Assembly (NCBI RefSeq): GCF_000182645.1
Contig: NZ_ACQA01000001.1
Span: forward strand, 186,001 to 250,000
From: Brucella intermedia LMG 3301
GTDB taxonomy: Bacteria; Pseudomonadota; Alphaproteobacteria; Rhizobiales; Rhizobiaceae
DNA length: 64,000 nt
Reading direction: 5' to 3'
The position numbers were made by a program, and so were the translations under genes. Below, one piece after another: positions 1-8,350 of this stretch (the stretch's first letter is position 1; every line of letters begins with the position of its first letter). Below the pieces are notes generated by a model, which searched no databases, was not told where the DNA came from, and was given only the letters and a program-made list of their open reading frames with translations.

Positions 1-482
1 GCCATTCCCGTCCATCCGTTCGTTCAAATAGCGTGGTTCGCGCTTGCAGTTCACCTTTTGCCTTGAATGAAGGCATGCGGCAAGTCTCTTCGAAAAATAG
101 GACTGGCCGGATATCGTTCCTGTTTCGCGAAATGCTTCCCTACCGGGTATATATAGTCATGACGACGCGCGCGATTCCCGGTTTGTTGCCGGTTCAGCTT
201 TCATGGTGATGCCACACCCGACTGTAATTTGGGCCAGATTTGTGATATCAAAGAGTTGATTAGCATTCTACCAATCCTGGTAGAGCGCAAATTGGGATGA
301 ATTATCAAGCACATAAACCGTTCCTGCTGCCCTGTTGGGAGGCGGGTGCGGTGTTTTGTGCGGTGTGAAGCTATTGAGCGACCGTCTATTTCACCCCAAA
401 TAAACCTTATTGAAATGAAAAAGCGCGACATAGGCGCGCCGATTATTGAATTCCAGGAAAGCATTGAGGAACTGAACGCAAC
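1..482. other. Intergenic region upstream of lptC, no gene seen
   Basis: I see no coding sequence with a credible start and family resemblance here. The stretch is richer in A and T than the genes that follow. It holds a short hairpin or operator-like inverted repeat at 267-284 (7-base arms TCTACCA and TGGTAGA around a 4-base centre) and an AT-rich promoter-like patch near 150-160. It probably carries the promoter of the lpt genes and perhaps that of a divergent gene outside the window. Confidence 0.5.
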
Positions 483-1196
483 ATGACCGCCGACACGACA
501 CCTAGCCATGCGCCGCAGAACGTGACCTCCCAGGGTCGCGGCAAGGGCGGCATGCGCTTTGGGGCGTCGGAGAAGGCAGAGGCGCTCTTCCATGCGGCAC
601 AGCGCCATTCGGTCCGTGTTCGTGTCTTGAAGACCGCGCTGCCGGTGGCCGCTGTTATCGTGGCGGCCGTGTTCTCATGGTACACGTTTCTTGCGACGCC
701 GAACACGCCCATAAAAGTGGAAGTGAATAATGGCGGCGAAAGCGGCAAGCTTGTCATGACGAGCCCGCACCTCAATGGATACACCAAGGACAACCGCCCC
801 TATTCGATGACCGCTGCCAAAGCGACGCAGGATGCGAAGAACAGCGGCGCGATTTCACTGGAAGGCATTTCCGCCGAATTGCCGGTTGGTGAAAAGGGCA
901 TGGCCAAGGTCGAGGCGACGTCCGGTGTTTACGACAATGCCAATGGGCGTTTGCAACTTGATAAGGACTTTACTGTTACCACGGATGATGGTTTGCGTGC
1001 GGTGATGCATTCTGCGGACGTAAATCTGAAGAGCGGGCAGATCACGACCGACAAGCCCGTCGACATCCGCAGCGGCAGCACGCATATTCTGGCGGACAGC
1101 ATGCAGGTCAAGGACAACGGCAAGGTTCTGATTTTCGAGAACAAGGTTCGAATGACCGTTGACGGCAGCGTTGTTTCGCCCAACAAGGCTCCCTGA
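483..1196 (+). CDS. lptC: LPS export system protein LptC
   Basis: LptC is the single-pass inner-membrane protein that takes lipopolysaccharide from the LptBFG transporter and passes it to periplasmic LptA. The 237-residue product has a charged cytoplasmic N-terminus of about 50 residues, one membrane helix at about 52-72 (VAAVIVAAVFSWYTFLA) and a periplasmic part with the repetitive beta-strand pattern of the OstA/LptC fold (SGKLVMTSPHLNGYT, then GVYDNANGRLQLDKDF). It is somewhat longer than the E. coli protein, mainly at the N-terminus. Location just before lptA and lptB supports the call. Start ATG at 483; no alternative is clearly better. Confidence 0.88.
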   Translation: MTADTTPSHAPQNVTSQGRGKGGMRFGASEKAEALFHAAQRHSVRVRVLKTALPVAAVIVAAVFSWYTFLATPNTPIKVEVNNGGESGKLVMTSPHLNGYTKDNRPYSMTAAKATQDAKNSGAISLEGISAELPVGEKGMAKVEATSGVYDNANGRLQLDKDFTVTTDDGLRAVMHSADVNLKSGQITTDKPVDIRSGSTHILADSMQVKDNGKVLIFENKVRMTVDGSVVSPNKAP

Positions 1197-1311
1197 AAAG
1201 GAAGCCTGATTTGAGGACAGGCGAAGCGTTCGGACCGATTCATATCTGTGCGGGCGCTTGAGTACGTTGCGAAGCCGGTTTTCGGATTGAAATGTGCTCG
1301 AAAACAAATTG

Positions 1312-1354
1312 TTAGAGCGTGATTCTGATGCAATCGGAATGCCACAGGCTCTAA
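1312..1354. repeat. Short intergenic palindrome
   Basis: Arms TTAGAGC and GCTCTAA enclose about 29 bases between lptC and lptA. The flanking sequence (a GGTTTTCGGATT-like stretch followed by AAAACAAATTGTTAGAGC) resembles the other intergenic repeats in this window, so it is probably a diverged copy of that family. Confidence 0.45.
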
Positions 1355-1476
1355 ACCGCTTTTTTGATCGCATTTTGCGATGCCGAATGTTCCCATTTGG
1401 ACGCAAAGTGCTTAATGTTGCGTCTGACCGCATGTCGGCCCAGGAATGGTCGAATGCTTCGGGGAGCTGGTGATAT

Positions 1477-2127
1477 ATGGAACGCGAGACGGGCAAGATG
1501 AACAAGGGTACGATGGCCCGCACTTTGCGGATGGGATTTGCAGTTCTGGCGCTCGGCATGGTCGCGGCCCCGACAGCCTCTCTGGCGCAGGAAGGCGCGG
1601 CTGTGAACGGCCTGAAGCTTTCCAACAGCAAGGCTCCCGTAAAGATCGATGCCGACAAGCTTGAAATGCGCGACAAGGAAGGCGTTGCCGTCTTCACCGG
1701 CAATGTTGCCGTTTCGCAGGGCGATGCACTGCTGAAGGCCGGCCAGATGACGGTCTATTACAACAAGGCCAAGAAGGACGGTGACGCTCAGGCGCCGGAA
1801 CCGGCAAGTGCCGGCGTGGGTGGCCTCGATTCATCGAGCATCGATCACATCGACATCTCTGGAAAAGTCTATCTCAAGTCTGGCACCCAGGTCGCAACCG
1901 GCGATACGGGCCGCTATGATGCCAAGAACCAGGTGATGGTTCTCCAGGGCCAGAAGGTGGTGCTGACCGATGGCGACAATGTCGTGACCGGCTGCAAGCT
2001 GACCGCGCATCTCGATACGGGACGCGCCAATGTCGAAAGCTGCAAGGGGCAGTCCAAGGGTCGCGTATCGATCATTATGGCTCCGAAAGATCAACAGCAG
2101 GGCGGTGCTGCGCCCAAGCAGAACTGA
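1477..2127 (+). CDS. lptA: LPS transport periplasmic protein LptA (OstA family)
   Basis: LptA forms the periplasmic bridge carrying lipopolysaccharide from LptC to the outer-membrane LptDE complex. The 216-residue product begins with a signal peptide (hydrophobic stretch GFAVLALGMVAAPTASLAQ, likely cleaved after LAQ). The OstA beta-jellyroll signature follows (IDADKLEMRDKEGVAVFTGN, GDALLKAGQMTVYY, and later TGDTGRYDAKNQVMVLQG). A low-complexity insert rich in Ala, Gly and Pro at about 105-120 interrupts the fold. The start could also be the ATG at 1498, which gives a shorter and more usual signal peptide. Only 11 bases separate it from lptB, so the two are co-transcribed. Confidence 0.9.
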   Translation: MERETGKMNKGTMARTLRMGFAVLALGMVAAPTASLAQEGAAVNGLKLSNSKAPVKIDADKLEMRDKEGVAVFTGNVAVSQGDALLKAGQMTVYYNKAKKDGDAQAPEPASAGVGGLDSSSIDHIDISGKVYLKSGTQVATGDTGRYDAKNQVMVLQGQKVVLTDGDNVVTGCKLTAHLDTGRANVESCKGQSKGRVSIIMAPKDQQQGGAAPKQN

Positions 2128-2138
2128 CCGGAGCAGGC

Positions 2139-2978
2139 GTGGGATTGTTCTGGAACAAGAAGGCCGACGGGTCGCAAGACGCATCGCAAAATGTGAACGC
2201 ACCATCCGATGTTGCCGGAGCCATGCCCGGCCAGCCGGGTAAGTCGGCGCGTCTCAAGGGTACGCTGGTGGCACGCGGTCTCTGCAAGAGCTATCGCGGC
2301 CGTCAGGTCGTCAACGGCGTGTCGTTCGGCGTGCGGGCGGGTGAAGCCGTCGGTATTCTGGGGCCGAACGGTGCCGGCAAGACTACCTGTTTCTACATGG
2401 TGACCGGTCTCGTCCCGGCTGATGCGGGCTCCATCGAGATCGATGGTTTTGATGTCACATCGATGCCGATGTATCGCCGTTCGCGTCTTGGCATTGGCTA
2501 TCTGCCGCAGGAAGCGTCCATTTTCCGTGGTCTTTCGGTGGAAAACAACATCAAGGCCGTGCTTGAAGTGGTGGAGAAGGATCGCTCCAAGCGCGCATCC
2601 GAACTGGACGCACTTCTGGAAGAATTTCACATCGCGCATTTGCGCAAGGCACCCGCCATTTCGCTTTCCGGCGGTGAACGCCGCCGTCTCGAAATTGCCC
2701 GTGCGCTTGCCTCGCGCCCGAATTTCATGCTGCTGGACGAGCCTTTTGCGGGCGTCGATCCGATTGCCGTTTCGGATATTCAGCAGCTTGTCCGCCATCT
2801 GACGAGCCGCGGCATCGGCGTCCTGATCACCGATCATAATGTGCGCGAAACGCTCGGCCTTATCGATCGCGCTTACATTATTCACGCCGGTCAGGTGCTG
2901 ACGCATGGACGCCCTGCGGAAATCGTTGCCAACCCGGACGTGCGCAGGCTTTATCTCGGCGACCAGTTCACTCTCTAG
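2139..2978 (+). CDS. lptB: LPS export ABC transporter ATPase LptB
   Basis: LptB is the cytoplasmic ATPase that powers extraction of LPS from the inner membrane together with LptF and LptG, which are not in this window. The 279-residue protein has Walker A GPNGAGKTT at about 75-83, signature LSGGERRRLEIARAL, Walker B FMLLDEPFAGVDP and the switch histidine in LITDHN. An N-terminal extension of about 40 residues precedes the ABC domain, as in other Rhizobiales LptB. It starts with GTG. Gene order lptC-lptA-lptB-rpoN is the classical arrangement. Confidence 0.93.
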   Translation: MGLFWNKKADGSQDASQNVNAPSDVAGAMPGQPGKSARLKGTLVARGLCKSYRGRQVVNGVSFGVRAGEAVGILGPNGAGKTTCFYMVTGLVPADAGSIEIDGFDVTSMPMYRRSRLGIGYLPQEASIFRGLSVENNIKAVLEVVEKDRSKRASELDALLEEFHIAHLRKAPAISLSGGERRRLEIARALASRPNFMLLDEPFAGVDPIAVSDIQQLVRHLTSRGIGVLITDHNVRETLGLIDRAYIIHAGQVLTHGRPAEIVANPDVRRLYLGDQFTL

Positions 2979-3226
2979 AGCGCCCATCGGTCTGAACGAA
3001 TTCAGGCTGGCGCTCCAAATTCCCATGTTGACGCATCGTGATCTGGGAGCGCGCGAAACAGCGCGCCTCCACATTTGCCCACGCTTCCGCGACTAATTTC
3101 CCCTTTTGCTTGAAAAACGCGCATTCTGAATTGACAAGCAAGGTTCATACCAGTTTTCATTCCGTTCGGCCTGAACATGCGGTCCGTGGAGGTCGGCAGG
3201 GGTAAACCGGGGAGAAAACACGTCGC

Positions 3227-4765
3227 ATGGCTTTGTCGCCCAAGCTCGATTTCCGTCAGTCGCAATCGCTGGTGATGACTCCCCAGTTGATGCAGTCGAT
3301 AAGACTGCTGCAAATGACGCATGTGGAGCTGGAGCAGTTTCTCGACGCCGAAATCGAAAAAAATCCGCTTCTGGACCGAATCGAGGCAGCAAATGATGAT
3401 TTTGCAGGCTCGGATTCCGTCCGCGACGATGGAGAAGCCGGTGAGGGGGAAATAGAGTCCCAAGCCTCGGAGGACGACTGGTTCAAGACGGAAGTCTCTG
3501 GCGATGCGGAGAGCCTTTCTTCCACCTTTGACAGTTCGCTTGAGAACATCTTTCCCGACGATCCGGGGCGTTCCGATGAGATCGGGCCGGACCTTGTCGC
3601 GCAATGGAAATCCGCCGGCGGCGACGGATATGTTTCAGCCAGCGCTTATGACATCGACCAGGTCACGGCGAGCCGGGTTTCGCTGGGCGAGCATGTGGCG
3701 GAACAGATCGCGCTGACTTTTTCCGCGACGATGGACCGGTTCATCGCAACCGCGCTTGCCGACGCACTGGACGAGAGCGGCTATCTGCGTGTTGATATTG
3801 TGGGGCTCGCCCAGAACCTGGGCGTGGAAACGGTCGAAATCGAGCGCGTGCTCGGTGTAATGCAAACCTTTGATCCCCATGGCCTTTTCGCTCGTGACCT
3901 GCGGGAGTGCCTGGCGATACAGTTGCGTCTCAAGGACCGGTTCGATCCGGCGATGGAAGCTTTGATCGACAATCTCGATCTTCTGGCGCGGCGCGACTTC
4001 GCGACGCTCAAGAAACTTTGCGGCGTCGATCAGGCCGACATTCTCGATATGCTGACCGAAATCCGCATGCTCGATCCAAAACCGGGCGCATTGTTCGAGA
4101 TTTCGGTCGCCGATGCCATCGTGCCGGACGTGCTGGTGACGCCGTCGCGCGATGACGGCTGGGCCATCGAGTTGAATGCCGCGGCCATGCCGCGCCTCAT
4201 CGTTAACAATGAATATTATGCTGAGGTGAACGCCTCGGTGAAAGCCGAGGAAAAGGCGTTTCTCTCGGACTGCATGCAGACGGCGAACTGGCTTGTGCGC
4301 AGCCTTGACCAACGCGCCCGCACCATCCTGAAGGTCACGCAGGAAATCGTGCGGCAGCAGGACGGTTTTCTGCGCCACGGAGTGACCCATTTGAAGCCGC
4401 TCAACCTCCGCATTGTCGCGGATGCGGTCGGCATGCATGAATCCACCATCAGCCGGGTGACCGCGAACAAGTTCATGGCGACGCCACGCGGCGTGTTTGA
4501 ATTGCGCTATTTCTTCAATGCTTCCATCGCCTCCTCCGAGGGGGGCGACGCGCATTCATCCGAAAGTGTGCGTCATCGCATCCGCCAGATGATTGACGCC
4601 GAAAAGCCTGACGACGTGCTTTCCGATGACGCCATCGTGGATGCCCTCAAGAAGGACGGTGTGGATATTGCGCGAAGAACGGTCGCAAAATACCGGGAAT
4701 CGATGAATATTGCCTCATCGGTACAACGCAGGCGGGAAAAGAAGGCGAGATTGTCGGCTTCCTGA
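3227..4765 (+). CDS. rpoN: RNA polymerase sigma-54 factor RpoN
   Basis: Sigma-54 directs RNA polymerase to -24/-12 promoters that need an AAA+ activator. The 512-residue protein has the Gln/Leu-rich region I (QSQSLVMTPQLMQSIRLLQM, about residues 9-28), an acidic region II (about 60-130), the core-binding region, a helix-turn-helix (HESTISRVTANKF) and the C-terminal RpoN box ARRTVAKYRE near residue 488. All parts are intact. It sits between lptB and hpf-ptsN, a gene order conserved in many proteobacteria. Confidence 0.97.
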   Translation: MALSPKLDFRQSQSLVMTPQLMQSIRLLQMTHVELEQFLDAEIEKNPLLDRIEAANDDFAGSDSVRDDGEAGEGEIESQASEDDWFKTEVSGDAESLSSTFDSSLENIFPDDPGRSDEIGPDLVAQWKSAGGDGYVSASAYDIDQVTASRVSLGEHVAEQIALTFSATMDRFIATALADALDESGYLRVDIVGLAQNLGVETVEIERVLGVMQTFDPHGLFARDLRECLAIQLRLKDRFDPAMEALIDNLDLLARRDFATLKKLCGVDQADILDMLTEIRMLDPKPGALFEISVADAIVPDVLVTPSRDDGWAIELNAAAMPRLIVNNEYYAEVNASVKAEEKAFLSDCMQTANWLVRSLDQRARTILKVTQEIVRQQDGFLRHGVTHLKPLNLRIVADAVGMHESTISRVTANKFMATPRGVFELRYFFNASIASSEGGDAHSSESVRHRIRQMIDAEKPDDVLSDDAIVDALKKDGVDIARRTVAKYRESMNIASSVQRRREKKARLSAS

Positions 4766-5528
4766 TTGTCCGCCAAGACGGTCCCGAAAATGTATTTCAA
4801 GCTTCGTTCTCCTGTGAAAACAGGGGAGGAACGCTCTAAAATTTTTGACTTGGCGCGCTGTTCATTCAGAAAAATTCGATCTCGATTTGTGAAAAGATCG
4901 ACATTGCAGGGCGATCAACTGGCAAGAGGGCCAATTGACAAGCGCCATTTCAACCAATAGAAGCCCGGCTCGCGCTGCGGCCCGTAATTAAAGCCTCGGT
5001 TTTCCGGCTTTCACGACAGGCGGTCAGCGTGAACTGGGGCGCTGGTCCGTAATACGGCTCGTTACACGGAAGCCGCGTCAAAGCAGAATTGAAGCATGTC
5101 TTCCGGATTGGCCGGTTTTCGGGAGAAAGCATGAGATTGACGTTTCCAGCATATGTTTCTGCGGGAAATGTCCGGGAATGCGTAATTTCTGGAAGAAATT
5201 GCGATTGTGCATATGTTTGAAGGAAGGACAATGTGGCGTTCCAAGGCATGTCATCCAAACGGGTGACGCTAACCGGGCGTTACGTAAGAGAAATGTGTGG
5301 CAACCACCCCGTCAAGGGGCTTTTCCGGGAGCAGCCAGGACTTCAAAGGCTTTTCGGAAGGTGTTTCAACACCTCTGCGGAGAGTGCGCCTTAGAAGCTT
5401 GTCGGCATCATGGATCTGGTTGGAAAACGCACTGGATGAAAAGCATCTTTGATGCTGGTTCGCTTTGCGCTTCGCTCGCCTTGTGATTAGACTGGGTTCT
5501 GTGGTGTAACGCAAATGAGGTGTGCCAA
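4766..5528. other. Long intergenic region between rpoN and hpf, no gene seen
   Basis: About 760 bases without a convincing gene, unusually long for the rpoN-hpf interval. It holds a terminator-like hairpin at about 4991-5013 (AAAGC...GCTTT with an inner CGG/CCG), a short hairpin CCCC-GTCAA-GGGG followed by CTTTT at 5307-5324, and two copies of GCATATGTTT near 5150 and 5208. The short reading frames inside lack family resemblance. A small RNA or a degraded gene is possible but not shown. Confidence 0.4.
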
Positions 5529-6122
5529 ATGACTCTGCGTGTATCTGGAAAGCATATGGACGTCGGTGAAGCTTTCACGACCCGGATCATTGATCGGGTT
5601 AACGAAGCGGTCGGCAAATATTTCGATCATGGCTTTTCCGGACAGGTTACGGTCACCAAGTCCGGTTCGCGTTTCAGTGCCGATTGCACCCTGCACCTCG
5701 ATAGCGGTGCGACTCTGCAAAGCACTGGCGAGGCGCAGGATCCGCAACTGGCTTTCGAAGCGGCTGCGGACAAGATCGAAACCCGCCTTCGCCGCTACAA
5801 GCGCCGTCTGAAATCGCGTCCTGCCACGCAGCCGGATGCGATCTATGATGACGTTGCATATCGTGTTATGGCACCCCTGCCGGAGGAAGAGGAGGATCTT
5901 CCGGCGGATTACGCGCCGACAATCGTTGCGGAATCGTCCGTCGCCCTGCGCACCATGTCGGTGGCGTCGGCGGTCGTGGAACTGGATCTCATCGAGAATC
6001 CGGTTCTGGTATTCCGCAATGCCGGCAATGATGAAGTTAATATCGTCTACCGTCGGGCGGACGGCAATATCGGCTGGGTCGATCCATCGATGGTCACCCG
6101 CCAGGCCGCGCCCCGCGCCTGA
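5529..6122 (+). CDS. hpf: Ribosome hibernation promoting factor, long form (HPF/RaiA family)
   Basis: HPF binds the small ribosomal subunit in stationary phase or starvation and, in its long form, drives formation of 100S ribosome dimers. The 197-residue product has the N-terminal S30AE domain (MTLRVSGKHMDVGEAFTTRI) with the basic helix AADKIETRLRRYKRRLKSR, a linker, and the C-terminal dimerisation domain (ENPVLVFRNAGNDEVNIVYR, then GNIGWVDP). ATG at 5529 is chosen because GAGG lies 8 bases before it; a GTG three codons upstream overlaps that site. Confidence 0.93.
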   Translation: MTLRVSGKHMDVGEAFTTRIIDRVNEAVGKYFDHGFSGQVTVTKSGSRFSADCTLHLDSGATLQSTGEAQDPQLAFEAAADKIETRLRRYKRRLKSRPATQPDAIYDDVAYRVMAPLPEEEEDLPADYAPTIVAESSVALRTMSVASAVVELDLIENPVLVFRNAGNDEVNIVYRRADGNIGWVDPSMVTRQAAPRA

Positions 6123-6220
6123 CGGCAAACCTGAAGCGCACGCAGCGGACCGCGATCGGCGGCCGCGTGCGCTTCCCAAAACCGGGCTGAAAAGGCCTGA
6201 TTGAAGAAGGAACGGAGAGA

Positions 6221-6685
6221 ATGGATCTTAGTGATCTGATTCAGCCAGGGGCGATTATCCCTGCGCTGAAAGCCAGCTCCAAAAAGCAGCTTTTGCAGAT
6301 TCTGTCTGAGAAGGCTGCGGAACTGACCGGTCTCCCTGAGCGCGAAGTTTTCGAAACAATTCTCCAGCGTGAACGCCTCGGTTCCACCGGGGTGGGCAAT
6401 GGCGTTGCCATTCCGCACGGTAAGCTGGCGAACATCAACAAAATAGCCGGAATCTTCGCTCGTCTGGAAACCCCGGTCGATTTCGAGGCGCTGGACGATC
6501 AGCCTGTCGATCTTGTTTTTCTGCTTCTGGCGCCGGAAAATGCCGGCGCGGATCATCTGAAGGCTCTCTCGCGCATCGCCCGTATGCTGCGCGACGCCGA
6601 TACTGTTGCGAAGTTGCGCGGCACGCATGACGCGCAGGCGCTATATTCATTCCTGACCGCTCAGCCAGCGTCCAACGCGGCCTGA
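6221..6685 (+). CDS. ptsN: Nitrogen PTS EIIA component PtsN
   Basis: PtsN (EIIA-Ntr) accepts phosphate from the PtsP-NPr branch and acts as a regulator of nitrogen, potassium and other metabolism rather than as a sugar carrier. The 154-residue protein is the usual length. The phosphorylated histidine is in GVGNGVAIPHGKL (His at about 66). LGSTGVGNG and the C-terminal LLRDADTVAKLRG stretch fit the EIIA-Man/Fru fold. It lies about 100 bases behind hpf and ends in a strong terminator. Confidence 0.95.
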   Translation: MDLSDLIQPGAIIPALKASSKKQLLQILSEKAAELTGLPEREVFETILQRERLGSTGVGNGVAIPHGKLANINKIAGIFARLETPVDFEALDDQPVDLVFLLLAPENAGADHLKALSRIARMLRDADTVAKLRGTHDAQALYSFLTAQPASNAA

Positions 6686-6707
6686 GTTCAAATAGTTTCT
6701 CGTAAAC

Positions 6708-6740
6708 AAAACCGCCGTTCAGCTTGAACGGCGGTTTTGT
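6708..6740 (+). terminator. Rho-independent terminator after ptsN
   Basis: A perfect 13-bp stem (AAAACCGCCGTTC and its complement) around the 5-base loop AGCTT, followed by TTTTGTTT. It starts 22 bases after the ptsN stop. Confidence 0.9.
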
Positions 6741-6824
6741 TTGTCCGCTCGCAGAAACGATGTGCGGGGAAGGCAGATGCCGCCAGCGACGCGATACCGG
6801 CGATGGCCGTTATCGCACCAAAGA

Positions 6825-7070
6825 TCAGTGCAGCATCACGGTGCGCAGTTCGTGCTCCTGTGCGCCCTGCAGCGCGGTGGCGCGAACATCGGAAAGCACG
6901 ATTGGCTCACCGCTGGCGCCAAACAGCGCCCAGAGTTCCAGGCCCGGCTCGATCGGTGGGAGGGCAGGGAAGCTGCGGGCAAGGTCATCAGAACGGATCT
7001 TGCGCACATAGGCAACTTCACCTTCGCCGAGATGGGCGAATTCGTTTTCGGTGAATATCTGTCTGTTCAT
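6825..7070 (-). CDS. DUF1150 family protein
   Basis: A small acidic protein of 81 residues resembling the alphaproteobacterial DUF1150 family, which has no assigned function. It has no membrane segment or known catalytic motif. Visible features are the N-terminal TENEFAHLGEGEVAYVRKI and a central PPIEPGLELWALFGASGEPI. ATG at 7070 is preceded by GGAGG at a proper distance, so the upstream ATG at 7085, which overlaps that site, is rejected. It lies about 100 bases downstream of the hsp20 gene on the same strand and is probably co-transcribed with it. A link to protein quality control is inferred from this pairing only. Confidence 0.75.
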   Translation of the reverse strand: MNRQIFTENEFAHLGEGEVAYVRKIRSDDLARSFPALPPIEPGLELWALFGASGEPIVLSDVRATALQGAQEHELRTVMLH

Positions 7071-7173
7071 GGTCGTAGCCTCCATTTCGTCGGCATGTCA
7101 TTTGCGACCATGCCGCTTCAGAGCTTCACATTTTCAATATAGCGGACTTGTGCTGAACAAAAACTGAACAGTT

Positions 7174-7596
7174 TCAGTCTTTCACCGCTATGTTGATTCG
7201 TTTGATCAGCCGCTCCGGTTCCGGGCGGTCGAGATCGATGGCCAAAAGGCCGTTTTTCAGATCGCAACCGAGAACCCGCATGCCGTCTGCCAGAACGAAA
7301 ACGCGCTGGAACTGCCGGGCAGCGATGCCGCGATGCAGAAATTCCCGTTCGGTATCGTCGGTCTGGCGTCCGCGGATGACGAGCTGATTGTCTTCCGTCA
7401 TGACTTCGAGGTCGTCGCTGGAAAACCCGGCCACCGCCAGGGTGATGCGCAGACGTTCGGAGCCAGTCTCGCCACGCAGGCGTTCAATATTATAGGGCGG
7501 ATAACCATCGCCGGATTTAGCGATCCGTTCCAGCGTCTTTTCCATCGTGTCGAATCCGAGCAGCAGAGGGCTCGAAAACGGTGTCATTCTTGTCAT
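7174..7596 (-). CDS. Small heat shock protein, Hsp20/IbpA family
   Basis: Small heat-shock proteins bind unfolding proteins and hold them for DnaK/ClpB. The 140-residue product has the alpha-crystallin domain from about residue 35 (PPYNIERL, LRITLAVAGFSSDDLEVMTEDNQLVIRG) and a core strand motif GCDLKNGLLAIDLDRPEP. The C-terminal I-x-I-like motif is INIAV. ATG at 7596 is chosen because AAGGA lies 8 bases upstream. That ribosome-binding site is buried in a hairpin described separately, indicating translation controlled by temperature. Confidence 0.9.
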   Translation of the reverse strand: MTRMTPFSSPLLLGFDTMEKTLERIAKSGDGYPPYNIERLRGETGSERLRITLAVAGFSSDDLEVMTEDNQLVIRGRQTDDTEREFLHRGIAARQFQRVFVLADGMRVLGCDLKNGLLAIDLDRPEPERLIKRINIAVKD

Positions 7597-7603
7597 TGCA
7601 TCA

Positions 7604-7655
7604 GTCCTTGATGAGAAGCGACCGTTATGAAGAGAACCCATACGGCGTACTCTTC
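7604..7655 (-). promoter_or_regulatory. ROSE-like RNA thermometer in the hsp20 leader
   Basis: Read on the minus strand, the leader forms two hairpins. The first (7629-7655) has arms GAAGAG and CTCTTC. The second (7604-7622) is GTCGCTTCTCATCAAGGAC: its 5' arm contains UCGCU, which pairs with the Shine-Dalgarno AGGA leaving one bulged G, and the two flanking pairs also match. A U(U/C)GCU strand opposite AGGA with a bulged G is the hallmark of ROSE thermometers in rhizobial small heat-shock genes. The start codon follows 7 bases after the hairpin. Confidence 0.75.
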
Positions 7656-7660
7656 GCTAA

Positions 7661-7694
7661 CTGATATGGCTTGTGAAAAGCCTGACTTCAAGGG
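7661..7694 (-). promoter_or_regulatory. Probable RpoH (sigma-32) promoter of hsp20
   Basis: On the minus strand CCCTTGAAG is followed 16 bases later by CCATAT, close to the alphaproteobacterial heat-shock consensus CTTGAA-N16/17-CCCCAT. Transcription would start near 7655, giving a leader of about 60 nucleotides that holds the thermometer. Confidence 0.6.
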
Positions 7695-7765
7695 CCAATC
7701 CGGATTCCTTCACTCCATCGTAGGGTGAAGTTCAGGCGCAAGATACCCGGGAACTTTAGGAGCGC

Positions 7766-8263
7766 TTACCGACGCGCTTCGGCGAGTGCCGCGCCGAAGG
7801 CCGTGGCGAAGCTTTCCCGATCATCGGGATTGAGGAATTTGCCGACCGCGACGCTCGCTTCGCGGCTCTCGACGCTCATGCCGGTGATGCCAATGTCAGG
7901 CTTTCGCGCAACCTTGAACCGTGTCCAGAACGGATTGAAGCGATGCGCGGTCACCTTGCCGGATGCCGCATATTTGCGAATATGCAGGGCGGAGCGCGAT
8001 ATGGAGATTTCCTCCCGCGCCCGGGCGGCACGATAATTCCAGCGGAAGGCCAGATAGATGAGCAGGACATCAAGGCCGAAAAACCCGAAGATGGGCCAGG
8101 CCCCGATGGACCAGAACAGAATGCCTACGAACATCCAGCAACCGATCAGGGCTCCCATCAGCACGGCAAAGCCCGTCCGCCCCAGGGAACGATAGGGCGT
8201 GAGCAGGGCCTCGAAAATGGGTTTGTCGAACCGGTCGGGTTCCGCGCCGTCTGGGTGGTGCAT
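7766..8263 (-). CDS. DUF2244 domain integral membrane protein
   Basis: A 165-residue protein of the DUF2244 family, function unknown. Two membrane helices lie at about 30-52 (GFAVLMGALIGCWMFVGILF) and 56-76 (IGAWPIFGFFGLDVLLIYLAF). A cytoplasmic beta-rich part follows with RWNYRAARAREEISIS and the conserved NPFWTRF motif. The start is uncertain: ATG at 8263 is used, while a TTG at 8284 would add seven residues. It is transcribed divergently from nth, 87 bases away. Confidence 0.75.
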   Translation of the reverse strand: MHHPDGAEPDRFDKPIFEALLTPYRSLGRTGFAVLMGALIGCWMFVGILFWSIGAWPIFGFFGLDVLLIYLAFRWNYRAARAREEISISRSALHIRKYAASGKVTAHRFNPFWTRFKVARKPDIGITGMSVESREASVAVGKFLNPDDRESFATAFGAALAEARR

Positions 8264-8350
8264 CGTTTTCAGATCATCTCGCAATGCCGCATCGGGCCTG
8301 CGTCAAGCTGCTGATTGTTTTGTCGATAGGGAAACCATTATAGAGGCGGA

